The position numbers and the translations under genes were made by a program. A DNA stretch of 64,000 nt, taken from NCBI RefSeq assembly GCF_000002235.5, contig NW_022145612.1, positions 20,909,647 through 20,973,646 on the forward strand, read 5' to 3'. This DNA is from Strongylocentrotus purpuratus (lineage: Eukaryota > Echinodermata > Echinoidea > Camarodonta > Strongylocentrotidae). A model generated the notes under the pieces. The model had not been told where the DNA came from. It made no database searches and worked only from the letters and a program-made list of their open reading frames with translations. Positions within the stretch are counted from its first letter, which is position 1, and every line of letters begins with the position of its first letter. Shown here piece by piece: positions 29,001 through 39,600 of this stretch.

Positions 29001-32000
29001 GGTTTGTTAAAGGAGCCCTTTTAAAGACTCGATTGTTATTGGGTTTCCATAAATTATTATTGGATCTCTGAGTAAATGATTTTGTGATCTTAATTGGAGC
29101 GTTTATAAAGGTTTTGAGAATATACAAAATCATATTTTTAATGGATAAAACCGTAGAGCCTACGATTACATCAATAGTGTGGTTAGTCTTGAAAAGGTAT
29201 AGGCCTATAGAAATTGCAAATACGTTTGGTTCCGCAGTTTTGAAGTTTTTTTAACTACTATTAAACCAACATTTTACACAGTAATGAAATACAGTATGAA
29301 CGTTGCTGAGCTTGTCTCTAAATCCCTTGAAAACAAAGTGTCGACTTTATCGAGAAAAACAAACCATGGCATACGTTTCTTTCGAGGAACTGCACTTTTC
29401 GGTTTTGCATTCACTTTGGAGGTTTAAGAACGTTTTGAAATTTTTGATATTAGACTATTTGATAAAACCTGAGGGTAAGCTTAAACTTTGTGCGAAATAA
29501 CGGGTCGGATTTAACATTATGGAAAAAGTCTTTCATTGCGGTATAAACTGGTGAATCAAGGAAATGATGGAAAATGTGATTTGCATTCGTTAAAGGGACG
29601 ATACGGGTTCTTACTTCATTCATTCAAAATACAGTTTTAAATATGACGTCGTTAAGGGAGGCTACTATACAACAATAATTAAGAGGTAATGATAATTATC
29701 ACCTCGACGGTATCTTGAATTTCCACACCTGATAAATATTTCAACATTTTAAATAATTTATTGCCATTGTTACAACAACTTTCCCATACTTGTTAATACA
29801 TCAAAAACTTGGAAAGGATTAATGAAATTGATCCAGTGTTGTTGTAACACTTGTTTTTTTGCAATTGACCATCCATTATAAATTAAATGCGGTAATAGTT
29901 TTTTTTTTTAACTGATTATTTCTAGATTGGTGATTGGATGCCGTTGCTAAACATCACCCTAATGAATATAATTTATATAAAGTTAATTATAGTTATTACA
30001 GCTATCTCTTCAAATATTGGATGTTTGAAGGTGAGAGGGGTGCACCCCCGCTTTATGTACCCCTTAACGTTCTGATCTCCAGGGCAACCGAAGATCTCCG
30101 CCCGTCGCTCCGGTGACAGATTGTCTCGAAGTCATACACCTTCCCACGCCCCCTTGTCTGCCGGCTTTGTTCTCACCTACCTTGTCTGAGCTCGCCGAGG
30201 TTTGTATTCGCCAACAGTCATTGGGATGGTGGCAAGAATAATAATCTTATTCAATACAATCTCCCACCCTCTATTCCACTTTGGGACCTTTTTTCATTCT
30301 GACACGTACAACGCAGAGTCAGAGCATGTATATTTGGAGGGGCATGGTAAATTATTTAGGGCTATCACTTATGCGTGATGTTTAGTAAGGATGGAAAGGT
30401 CCGTATAAATATCATTCAATCATTTGATTGACCATTTTTTTTTAAATCACAGTTTAAAAGATATTGACAATATATGATTATAGGATGCAAAACGAGGTAA
30501 ATTACATTAGGCAATATACTGGCTCAATATTCAATCATTTTTTATGATCTACTGTATTTCTTCGCATTTTGATATCAACATTGTTAGTTATGGATTGCGA
30601 CTCGTGGATATGATAGTAAGAGGAATTTTAGCAAAATTAATTGTATTTTCCATAAAATCTATATCTAAAGTATGCACATTTATTATTTTTGTAAATGCAG
30701 TGTGTTCTTACGGAATTTTGAAAAAACAACAACAAATGTGCAGGCTTGGGGTATAGGTTTTATGAAAAACTTCTATGACATCATCAACGTGAACACAGAA
30801 ACAATCAAGGAAATATCACCCACGCTTATCTATGAATGTTTATCCCATTATAAAAACCAAACATTCTGAATGGCTACAGGGATTACCATAGGAAACCATA
30901 TAGTCTTTCCCCTGATCATTCTTAGTATTTTGAAAATGAAGTAAACTTAAGTTAGTTGCTAGGATGGAAACCTTTCTCCAAACTTCTAACGTTTACAAAT
31001 TGTCTATATACATATCAACATTTCAAATAACAAAATGTTCTAAAATCCATGAAAATTAGTGTTTTCATTTTAGTTTGTTAGTTTTTTTCTTCGGGGGGGG
31101 GGGTGGGTGTTGTTCCTTTGATGTAAACGGATATTTGTTTAATAATTCGCGGACCACGCTAATCACGATGATGCAGAATCAGAGACTTGAGGTCGTTTTA
31201 CGAAAAGAACCGCAATATCGCAAAATTAGGTTTGTTTTGGAAGATAAAGAATTGGCTATTTCGTACTTTAAAAGTGCTGCAATGGAAGCAGATACTTGAG
31301 CCTCCTATATACTGTATATGGGCCTCCTTGAAACACCGAAAATAAGAATCCTTCATTGTGAGAGACCTTGAAAATCATACTATACAAGGAGGTGTGTTCA
31401 ACAACTTTTTTTGATTGGTTTTGGTGTTGAATAGAGGATTGTTTGCCTAGAAATACAGGTAACTTCATTTTTATGCACAATAGAGGAAGTCATTGTGAAA
31501 CCCTGTAACCTATCGTATAAAGAGCAAACACCTGTTGTTTTGATTATAGACTCTTGAAAATATGTTTTCAAATTTGAATAAAAAAGAAATTGCACGAGGA
31601 ACACTTACAAGAATCTGTTGAAAACGAATAAATTCTCGTCATAATTTTTAAAAGATGTTTTTTTGATAGTTTGAATCTACGATATCGTGACTTAAATTCT
31701 AATAAAATTGTCGAGTTTTGGGTTAAAAACCTATTGAATAACTGTTCTATTTTTGAAAATAAATTGGCTTTCAAGCTGGTGGAGTTTTTTATGTCACATA
31801 TGTATGTCTCTTTAATCTGTTTTCACTATTTTGTTTTGCTTTTGAAAAAAGAGGAAAATGCTTTATTGATGTGATGTAAAATTAAGAATTCCAAAACAGG
31901 GAACTTGCTTGAAAAAGTTTGACTAATACAAGTTGAACTCACCGCCGTAATCGGCTGCCGTTTCTGGTGCGGTGCGATGGCAACCCATCTATCATGACCT

Positions 32001-32131
32001 TTCGGTGATGCCTCGCATGGGTAAGAAGACAGCTGAAATATAGCAACCAATATCAAGACGAATCGAAGACATGTTCCTCTCAAGGTTCCTCTCAAGGAGT
32101 ACTCCATCCTCCTTTCTTTTCCCCAACTCAT
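6938..32131 (-). CDS. Trimodular inter-alpha-trypsin inhibitor heavy chain-like secreted protein (33 exons)
   Basis: Seen: the minus strand carries 33 exons with AG/GT borders whose phases all agree. They sum to 7245 nt, or 2414 residues plus a TAG stop at 6938-6940. Domain order: signal peptide, an Arg-X-Lys-Arg site (RFKR), then three VIT-vWA modules at about residues 78-743, 925-1533 and 1555-2150, then an ITIH C-terminal domain at about 2180-2332. Each vWA domain keeps a MIDAS motif (DFSAS, DVSAS, DISGS near residues 366, 1179 and 1806) and an LTDG motif. Family knowledge: ITIH proteins are extracellular matrix and hyaluronan-associated, and vWA MIDAS sites bind divalent metal. The usual heavy chain is about 900 residues with one module, so this one is about 2.7 times that. 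No internal signal peptide or stop separates the modules. Two in-frame starts exist (32131 and 32107); the second has the better Kozak context and a tighter signal peptide. Exons are listed under the three module entries. Alternative: two or three separate genes, judged less likely. Confidence 0.8.
14453..21217 (-). CDS. ITIH-like gene, module B: second VIT and vWA
   Basis: Exons in transcript order: 21054-21217, 20338-20451, 19739-19880 (VIT); 19120-19383 (linker); 18108-18399, 17180-17537 (vWA); 15643-15829, 14850-15153, 14453-14517. The first exon starts GAA-AAC in phase 0, directly compatible with the phase-0 end of the module A hinge exon. The vWA domain has DVSASMYG and LTDGIP and ends in LYRPLLFDVSIE. 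The next exon carries YFDGSELVVAGK, and 14850-15153 carries YNLVTPLTPL. The 65-nt last exon is a short linker ending MEND in phase 0, leading into module C. Donor 19738 (GTTCGT) is non-optimal but gives the same 142-nt exon length as the matching exons in modules A and C. Confidence 0.8.
15906..16199. repeat. Palindrome built from diverging minisatellite arms
   Basis: The left arm repeats CTACCCCCTAGGACAA; the right arm repeats its inverse (TTGTCCGGGGGTAG-like). The outer ends match as GACACCTACCCCCTGG and CCAGGGGGTAGGTGTC. It sits in the intron between exons 17180-17537 and 15643-15829 of the ITIH-like gene. Confidence 0.7.
16608..16912 (+). mobile_element. tRNA-derived SINE
   Basis: The 5' part resembles a tRNA, with GTGGTCGATTGGATA as A box and GGTTCGAGTCC as B box. 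A body follows with CCCAGGTGAGGTAAATGGGTACC and CGCTATACAAGAA, and the end is an ATT repeat. It lies in an intron of the ITIH-like gene. Confidence 0.7.
17937..18075. mobile_element. Short inverted-repeat MITE
   Basis: Ends AGGGCCCGTTTCATAAAAC and TTTGATGAACCAGGGCCCT are imperfect inverse copies, continuing inwards as TTGTTATCAAT and ATTGATATCAA. It is about 140 bp, intronic and non-coding. Confidence 0.65.
18739..18953 (+). mobile_element. Second tRNA-derived SINE family
   Basis: The start GCGATAGCTCAACCGGCAGA is A-box like, and GAGCTCGAAACC is a decayed B box. The rest (CTAGTGCCCGTTGG, TTAGCAGTCAGG) matches no tRNA and ends in a CCA repeat. It is a different family from the 16608 element and is intronic. 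Confidence 0.55.
21508..28388 (-). CDS. ITIH-like gene, module A: VIT, vWA and Pro-rich hinge
   Basis: Exons in transcript order: 28222-28388, 27648-27764, 27026-27167 (VIT); 26108-26249, 25561-25778 (VIT to vWA); 24703-24994, 23925-24236 (vWA); 23332-23564, 22887-22910, 21508-22401. The vWA domain has DFSASMYG and LTDGKP. The post-vWA segment has SEVATPLL and YFNGSELAVSG, as in ITIH proteins. The 24-nt micro-exon (NARLALME) joins in phase 0 on both sides. The 894-nt last exon holds the helical YNLLTPL segment, then the hinge. The segment between VIT and vWA is split into two exons here (142 + 218 nt), but it is one exon in modules B (264 nt) and C (261 nt). Confidence 0.8.
21525..22050 (-). 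repeat. Coding repeat: Pro/Thr/Arg mucin-like hinge of 21-residue units
   Basis: Within exon 21508-22401, about 175 residues are almost only Pro, Thr, Arg, Ala and Trp. The array holds about six copies of a 21-residue unit containing WPPRPAPTTTQAPRTR, with one copy expanded or divergent (SPRSWAPET). TTT runs flanked by Pro suit mucin-type O-glycosylation, so an extended, protease-resistant spacer between modules A and B is likely (inference). The complementary strand has long open frames through this GC-rich repeat; these are composition artefacts. Confidence 0.8.
25377..25522. mobile_element. Inverted-repeat MITE with CAATTGCTCC ends
   Basis: CCGTCGACAATTGCTCC and GGAGCAATTGTCGCCGG differ at one position as inverse copies, with about 110 bp between. 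A related text (GGTGACAATTGCTCC, CCCTAACAAAAAG) occurs near 61590, so the family has at least two copies here. Confidence 0.65.
26569..26728. mobile_element. Inverted-repeat MITE with GGGCCCCGTCTTAC ends
   Basis: GGGCCCCGTCTTACAAAGAG and CTCTTTGTAAGACGGGGCCC are perfect inverse 20-mers, followed inwards by repeated ATCAATCGTAAC motifs. It lies in an intron of the ITIH-like gene and appears related in style to the 17937 element. Confidence 0.75.
31943..32131 (-). CDS. Exon 1 of the ITIH-like gene: signal peptide
   Basis: This exon encodes 63 residues and ends in phase 0 at a GTGAGT donor. From the second Met (32107) the sequence reads as an Arg-containing n-region, a hydrophobic core (FVLILVAIF) and a small-residue cleavage site near CEA-S, so the protein should enter the secretory pathway. 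The next exon, 28751-28792 (42 nt), encodes 14 residues including RFKR before QSSDV. That is a basic, furin-like site just before the first VIT domain, where ITIH precursors usually carry a short propeptide. Confidence 0.75.
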
Positions 32132-32205
32132 CCTCTTGGAAGTATTGTATGGAAGTTACGTATCTACACGTCTACACGCTCAACTCCTCCCGGAGGTCTA
32201 CTTCA

Positions 32206-32213
32206 GTATATAC
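32206..32213 (-). promoter_or_regulatory. Possible TATA-like element upstream of the ITIH-like gene
   Basis: The palindromic octamer GTATATAC lies 75-82 bp upstream of the first in-frame ATG of the minus-strand gene, a spacing that would allow a short 5' UTR. The match is short and the background is AT-rich, so this is a candidate only. Confidence 0.25.
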
Positions 32214-35200
32214 CCAGCAACAAATCCAGAACGTTCTACCCACGACACCCAACGATCAAGTGTTATACATTTTTGTTCTCACTCCTTCAGATATCGTGTT
32301 ATGATCACAAAAGTGAAGAAGTTGAATTTCTCCTTTTGTCATCTTGCGATTGATTTGTGAATGGGTAATTGTTGTGGTTTGTAAGTTTGGCGGAAGAGTC
32401 AAGGATTCGGTGTATTGCATGATGGGTGCAATTTGTGACACCCCTCAAGGGCACCACAACATATGAATAAAGTCTGCAAGGAAATAATACAAATGTAGAA
32501 CTAAATAACATCCAATATCGAAAGGAAAATAAATCAGTATATACAGCGTTACCAGGGTGAATTTTTAACAAGATGTAAAAAAAGAATTTCTGTGAAGAAT
32601 ATTTTCGAATTTTGCTACATGTTTCAGAAAGTAGTATGACACATCTAATATTGTTATTATAGTATTCTTGTAATCAAAAAAGCTGCACCGAAGTTAGATT
32701 GAGAGAAAAAAATACTGTCATTAATGAGAAAGACAAAGCTTGACACTTGATGTATTGTAGAGTAACGTTTAAAAAGGTGTGAGGAATCTTCACGCCTAAA
32801 GTTAAGGAATTTTTGAAAGGACATACATGTTTTATAAAGCGACGATTTACACACAGTGTAGTTCCTGAAGGAAAGTGCATTTAATTTGTATTATAAAAGG
32901 AATTTGTAGTACCCCATCTACGAGAGAAAATCCTATTTCTATATGAACTTTCACAAATGATGGGTTTCAATAATATCATGTGGTAGTTGTTGTTGTTATT
33001 ATTATTGTTATTATTATCATCATTATTATTGATATCATCATTACTACTATCATCATTATTATTAGTAGTAGTAGTAGCAGTATAATCATTATTATCATAC
33101 AATTTATTATTTGGTGTCAATCTGGGAGGCGAAAAGTAAATTGTAAACGAAAAGTAAATCTTCTCCAGGCATCACTGATTAAGATGTGCAGATGAACCAC
33201 TATACTGGGGTTTCCCCTCCATTCAACGTCCTATCCGAGTGACGGAAGGTTTTCACCGTTTGTGTGAAAAGGCTGTTTACGAAATATTTCTTCAAAGAAC
33301 TTGTTTATATTGGTCGTTTTTTGCCATGGAATTCAAGGGGAAAAGAAAGAAAAAAAGATAACGATTAATGATAATCAAAATGAAATAATTTGTTTCTTTT
33401 TCTTCTTTAATTAAAGACTTAAAGTGATGAATACAGAAGGCTATTTTTAATACTTAACAATTTGATAACACATTACTTTAGATCACGTTTGCCGCCGAAG
33501 AAAACAAATGACTCGAGTTCTAAATCGACTATAGACTGAGCGCCGGGTTTTAGAATACGGACCCATTGGGGGGGGGGGGGGCGTTTGCCAGGACGCAGAT
33601 CGAACACCATGAAGCCAAACAAATAGAATTATGTAGGACGAGTTGATTTTATTAGGTAGAATAAGAACAGAACAGAAAAATGATACTGCATCACAATATC
33701 TTAATAGCCTGTAACTTCAAACATGGTTTCTCAATACATAATACTGAAAAAAACCGCGTGTCTCTTCGTAGATGAGACCAAAATATTCACAGCAACCTTC
33801 GATGAGTCAAACGAGAGTACCAACCGCGCAATACAGGAAGCAGGATATGGGTTCATTTTACAGTATAATCTGCCCTGGTGATAAAATTGTCAATGAATGG
33901 AGGCCCGAGAAAACAGGAAAACATAAGGGTGAACAGATCTTTTATAATTCAGAATCCTGCAGACGAGCTTCCGCTAAGTCGATAAGAGATTGTGAAATAT
34001 ACACTAAGACATTGTAGGCCATGCTACTAATTAGTACGGCGTATAAACTAAAGATATCATTTTATTATTTCAAGAAACTTGTATTTTGTCGTCATGGTGA
34101 TGTCAAACAAGAAAACAATCCAGTTGCATTCATATGCTACCCCATTTTTAATTTTTTTTTTTATAGAGATACAGCATAGAATCTCTAGTTTAATTTTTTT
34201 CGAGGGTTGAATAAGAATTCATGTATTATATGATAATTATTTTGATTTTGGATTCAGGTGTCGTAATAACGATAATAATTGAAAAAAAATATCCGTTAAG
34301 TATTTCGATAATTCTGAATAAATCCTGTTTAATAAAAACCTTAATCGCACTTTTGCATTGATATAACACTGATAAATGGGGTCGTGATCGATCCGTCTTG
34401 AATCAGAGCTTGAAATATCATCATAATTATATATATCATTTGATGAACATTTGACACTAGGTTTAAGTATAAGGGAAACAATTCTCTTGCAAAACATCTA
34501 TTCGCATTCTGAAAATCTGAATAGGGTGAAAATAGCTCTGAGAATCATCGTACACGTACCTAGTTTGATGTACGTACATCCTTTAGAATGATCTTATCGA
34601 TGATTGAGTTCCTATTATTCCGAACAATATGACCACTAGCACCTGACTAATATGGGTGTCGGCATTACCAATCACAGTTCAAGACAACGTATATAGAGGG
34701 GGAATAGAGAAAAGTTGATCGTACATAAACTGAAGTTTTTCACAAAGGGCACATACTTTGGATTGATCAGTTTGCATATACAGATACTTTGACTAGATTT
34801 TAAAAAGGGAGAAGAAGTGAGCATTTGCAACATTTTGTTGTGAATAATAGAGGACGCATCAGTTTAATTTTGACTCAGACATCACATGAGCGAACGTTCA
34901 ACAAAGGGAAAATAATGTAAGTTATATTTGTAATTAATTGCTTTTAGAATCGTGGAGGTCAACGAAATCAAATTTGTGTGGTATCATGTGTCATGAATGT
35001 TGCCCATAAAGTTGGCATAAATTTCTCTTACCTCTTTTCATGATTTGATTATGAGGATCATTATTATTTATTCGTGACAGGGATTTTTTAAAATTAGATC
35101 TCAGAATGTTATTGATTATTCTAAAGAGTCATATAAATTGGTGAATAAAGATCTGAGAGGATCAACTTTGTCTATCAATAATAAATCATATATTATTACA

Positions 35201-35497
35201 ATCATCTCATGAAGACAAAAAATGTTTCAACAAATGATTGCAAGTTTATGGGCAAAGTTTATTTTCTTTCAGAAAAGGTGACATTCAGATTAAACAATTA
35301 CTGTTCTAACCTGTTTGATATTTCTATGATTCCTCCTGTAAAGTTCTGTATTGTTTTTGCATATCACTATAATTTTAAGCCCTCTTTCAACCGTTTCTTT
35401 TCTCGTGTTTATAAGGGACACAAATCGGATGAGTAAGGTAAAAGTTTTATTTCAAAATAAAAATCTGGAAATATGAGGCACTCAGCTGATTTACCAG

Positions 35498-35564
35498 AGA
35501 GAGAGAGAGAGAGAGAGAGGGAGAAAGAAAGAAAGGGAGAGAGAGAGAGAGAGAGAAAGAAAGG

Positions 35565-35604
<40 letters not shown>

Positions 35605-35612
35605 AAGAAAGG

Positions 35613-35654
<42 letters not shown>

Positions 35655-35656
35655 CA
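35498..35656. repeat. GA-rich higher-order microsatellite
   Basis: GA runs alternate with GAAAGAAAGGGA blocks at about 45-55 bp spacing, so it is a repeat of repeats. It gives rise to long open frames of Arg-Glu or Ser-Leu that are not genes. Confidence 0.85.
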
Positions 35657-36445
35657 GGGGGGGGGGGTAATGGTATATGGAGGAGTCAGAGACATAGAGA
35701 GACACAAATATCACGGTCGAAAAAACACTTTGCCTGTATTATTGTTTCCTTTTTACTTTTATCAGACAATTGAATTTTGTAAGAAGAAATACAAATATTG
35801 TCGTCAATGTAAATAAACAAATACATAATAGAAAATCTAGAATAGAATAAACGTTTTCTTGGTAGTGTAGTGGCATAGCTCTGTGAAAGGATGTCAAAGT
35901 AAATATTCTTTTATTATAAACAAATACAAAATTATATAAGTGAAATGGAGGGCACAGCTAGGCGAAAATATTTGTTTAACAATGACCCTCTAACCCTTTC
36001 TCTCAATTTAGATCTCAATATGTTGATCATTTGATATAACTATGACATGTCTGTAAACTATATTGGTTGGTGTCACTTCCACCGTTTGCTTCCTGTCCTT
36101 TCATCCACGCATTGCATTCATTCTCAAAACAATGACTCAATCACTATGTGCAGAACGAAGATGTCTCATATCTAAACTAAAATGAGGTCCATTGTAAAGG
36201 CAATCAAAACAAATATGACTGATTTCCTTATTCATTATCTGTTGTTTGTACCAGGAAAGTGTTGCACGTTGCCATCGCACTTTCATTTGGAGCATAAGAT
36301 TAAGGTTAAACGGGTGTAGCTTCAGGATTATAATCATTCTAGATAAATACTTCGACAGTCATACAGTACTTTTACCAACACGATCGATTGAATTATTTTA
36401 CGTCTTCATTTCGCAGTGCAGTATAGTTTAGACCATCGCATCGGC

Positions 36446-36452
36446 TATAAAA
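36446..36452 (+). promoter_or_regulatory. TATA box of the Ser/Glu-rich Kazal gene
   Basis: A canonical TATAAAA, flanked by C and G, lies 208 bp upstream of the start ATG at 36654. Transcription would start near 36478. A possible 5' UTR intron runs from a GTAAGA donor at 36519 to the pyrimidine-rich acceptor ending in AG at 36646, just before the ATG. The 5' UTR splice is an inference. Confidence 0.5.
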
Positions 36453-36653
36453 GCGATGTAAATATCTTCATGAGTTGCATTAAAAAAAAGGATATTTCAT
36501 AGTGGAATAAGCACGGCGTAAGACCACCAGAACGTCATCGAACAAAACATTACCATCATTTTTCTTTGAGGTTGTAAAACAGGGGTACACCTGTTAAGTG
36601 AGCAACGAGACTACTCTTGAAGTTAATTTTACTTTATCTTTCGTAGCATCATC

Positions 36654-39600
36654 ATGATGGCAACGTCTCGGAACCTGCTCTGGTTGGTTGTCATGGCAAC
36701 ATGCCTGGTAGTAATTTGTGCTGACGATATGGACGAGGACAAGCTTGAGAACTTTCATGACTACGGTGAGTAGATACCCCCTTTTTCATTTAAAGAGGTA
36801 ATATAACTATTCTGCCATTTTGTAGAACAGGATCGATCTTGCGTGTTGCATAATAGGGCCGGTCAATTATTACACTATTACAATGCTTAAGAAATTGTAA
36901 TACATGTCATATCATTTCTGGTCTTTGCGAAAAAATGACCTGCATTTTGGTTTCATCATTCGGTGGTTAGTTCATGGTTCAATGAATCTACTCGGTTTGG
37001 AAAGTTATATCAACAAAATGTATATGCTGATTATAAAGATTGAATTTACAGTCGAAGAGTAAAGATTGGTATCAATTTTTTTCAACAAAATTGTCCATTC
37101 ATTCTCTTGTAGGAATGAACAATCCCGCAGTGAAATGTCCTAAGAAGTGTTGGTCAGCCCCTCCTCCTAAGAAAACCATCTGCTCCACCAACGGAAGAAC
37201 ATACATCTCATGGTGTTACCTACGTATGAGCGCATGCGCCCAACGTCCTATTGCTGATTGGCAGGTTGCCTATCTGGGACCATGTGTACACTCGTATGGA
37301 TCTGTTAGCTTTACCTCCAGCGTACGCGAGGTGGGACCATCCTTCGAAGAGCCGATTCCGATGGGAAACCTGAAGAGAAAACAGCAACAACAACAGCCAC
37401 AACGACAAAGGATCAATTTTGGAGAAGAGGAGGAGGAGGAGGAGGAAGATGAAGAAGAAGAAGAGGAAGAAGAAGAAGAGGAAGAGTCTTCACCAGGTAT
37501 GAAATGAACATAATGGTGCTCTAATAAGACATAATTTATCATTTTCCTCATCAAATTTTAATTTCAATCGATCATTTATCAAACATTTAAATCATCACGA
37601 TTAAGAACACTCACCCATCTTAGGCTAGTGGCCCTGTCCTACATCCAAGCGACTGCCATATTCGAGAAGTGCGCCCCCAAGCTGCTGTAATGGATCAACC
37701 CTTCGACAATACCATTGACAAGCGCGAAGCCTGTATAAAGGCAATGCAATCGTCGGGACATATTATGGGCACCAACGGCCTAAACTATGGCTACCTGAGT
37801 TACGATGGTACCAATGGTAACCTAAGACTGTCAAACTCAGCCTATGCAACCAAATCACAATTTGGGCAACAAATAGAGTAAACTGAAGACAATTTTAAAA
37901 TAATATTTGGGACAAGTTTTCCAGGAAAGGGGACGGCATTTCCGAAACCTCTCTTTCTGAACAAAGCTTTAGGTGACTGAAAAGACACGGCAACTCGCAA
38001 CTATACAGGCTGCACTCTGGCGATAATATGGCAGCAACAAGCTAGTCGCCTAAAAGGTCGGTTGAATTGTACACGGCCATGAAAGAAAATTAATCGTGTT
38101 ATAGGAATCGTAACATTATTAAATGATGGTAGACACAATGATAACATAATACCATTTTCCTTCTATCGATGTTATGAGTTAATTTGTCTTGCAATAAAAT
38201 CACTAGTGAAGACATGTCATTCATTTATTTTAATAAATCATAATAAAACTTAAATGAATCTCAACTATCGGTTATCTCTGATCTTTCCCTTTGTATCTTC
38301 AGTTGCAATTGGAGGTGGCGAATCATCAGATGGGAATGAAGCATATTCATATTCTCGATTTCAACCAGCTAGTCAAAGAGGTAAACACTAGTCACCAAGT
38401 ATATCTAAATTTCACTTAAAACTGACGAGTTATTTGTTGCATTTATCAACGATTCATAGAATGAGAATAAGGAAATTGTCGAGAATGACAGACTTGGCTA
38501 TAACAAACAGAACATTTTAATGACATGCCGTTAGTTCCATGCTAAACGGTAAGCATCAGTATCCTTTCCAAATAATTCCTAAACTTCTTCCATACAAATG
38601 TTAGTAATAAGTTCACCATAATAATTTATAGAAGTAATAATGATCACATGAATACAATTTATGCAACTCATCCTTTTCCGGAGTATCGTTTAAGTCTGAT
38701 GATAATCTATTCGTTTCGTCATCCGATTTGAACACACCTGGTGGCCTTCGACGAAGGTATAACGAACTTTCTTTTTGGTTTGTCAGCGTTTTCAGAGTCA
38801 GTAGAGCCTGAAGAATCAGAAGGAGCAGAATCATCGCCAGTAGAACAAGCAGATAAACTACTGTTTTCCTTTATGACGTCAACAGGGACTTTTAGATTGC
38901 ACGTCGACATAGTGGACTGCTACGTGTGATATCCTTTTAAGGCACAGCGACGTGCCTTAAAAGGACGTCTTACATGTACGTAGCAGTCCACGTCGACGTG
39001 CATGTCGACGTGCAAATCGGAAAGTCCCTAATGTCGTGTTGTTCTCTGGTTCCCAACTTGTCGTTGAACAAAGGGACTTGAGTTACACGTATTTGAAAAT
39101 ACTTAGTATCGCTTGCTTGAGAGAGAGCGATCAAAAAATTGAACAGATATTATAGAATCTACTCACATTAGTTACAACTATTCACAAAGCACCTTAATCA
39201 TTCGAACCCGATGATTTTAGAGCGCCAAGAAAGAGCTAAATTGGCTCTTGTTCAACAAGCATATTAGTTACTCTTGCTCGTAAACATAAACAGTGGCGCT
39301 TTTTCCCTCTTTCAAAATGTGAATGTCATTGATGTCGTCCTTTAATGCAGTTAAAATGATTTGTATTGAGCAATGATTAAACCATTGGTGCTTTTTTTGT
39401 TGCAGCTTCTGAATCTGTGGAACCAGAAGAATCTGAAGAACCAGAAGAATCTGAGGAACCAGAAGGTTCAGAAGCAGCAGAATCCTCGCCAGCCGAACAA
39501 GCAGGTAAAATACGTAAATATCATAAACGGTGGCGCTTTTTCGCTCTTCCAAAATGTGACTGTCATTGATGTTGTCTTTTAATATGCAGTTAGAATGATT

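Larger units (their letters stand above)
32132..36653. other. Intergenic region between head-to-head genes
   Basis: This holds the 5' flanks of the ITIH-like gene and the first Kazal gene. It has TTA/ATT-type trinucleotide repeats at 32985-33095 and a long GA/GAAAGAAAGGGA array at 35498-35656. An 81-codon open frame at 33772-34017 has no recognisable domain and is not called. Confidence 0.6.

Noticed and set aside
33772-34017. 81-codon open frame upstream of the first Kazal gene
   Set aside because: No domain, signal peptide or splice support; consistent with chance in AT-rich sequence.
35409-35714. Ser/Leu-rich and Arg/Glu-rich open frames over GA arrays (also 19436-19858, 48506-48915, 43459-43695)
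   Set aside because: Pure microsatellite translation on both strands; no splice or domain support.
37669-37881. 70-codon open frame in intron 2 of the first Kazal gene
   Set aside because: No splice sites or recognisable domain; nearby inverse motifs (TGCCATATT / AATATGGCA) hint at a transposon fragment, but the ends could not be defined.
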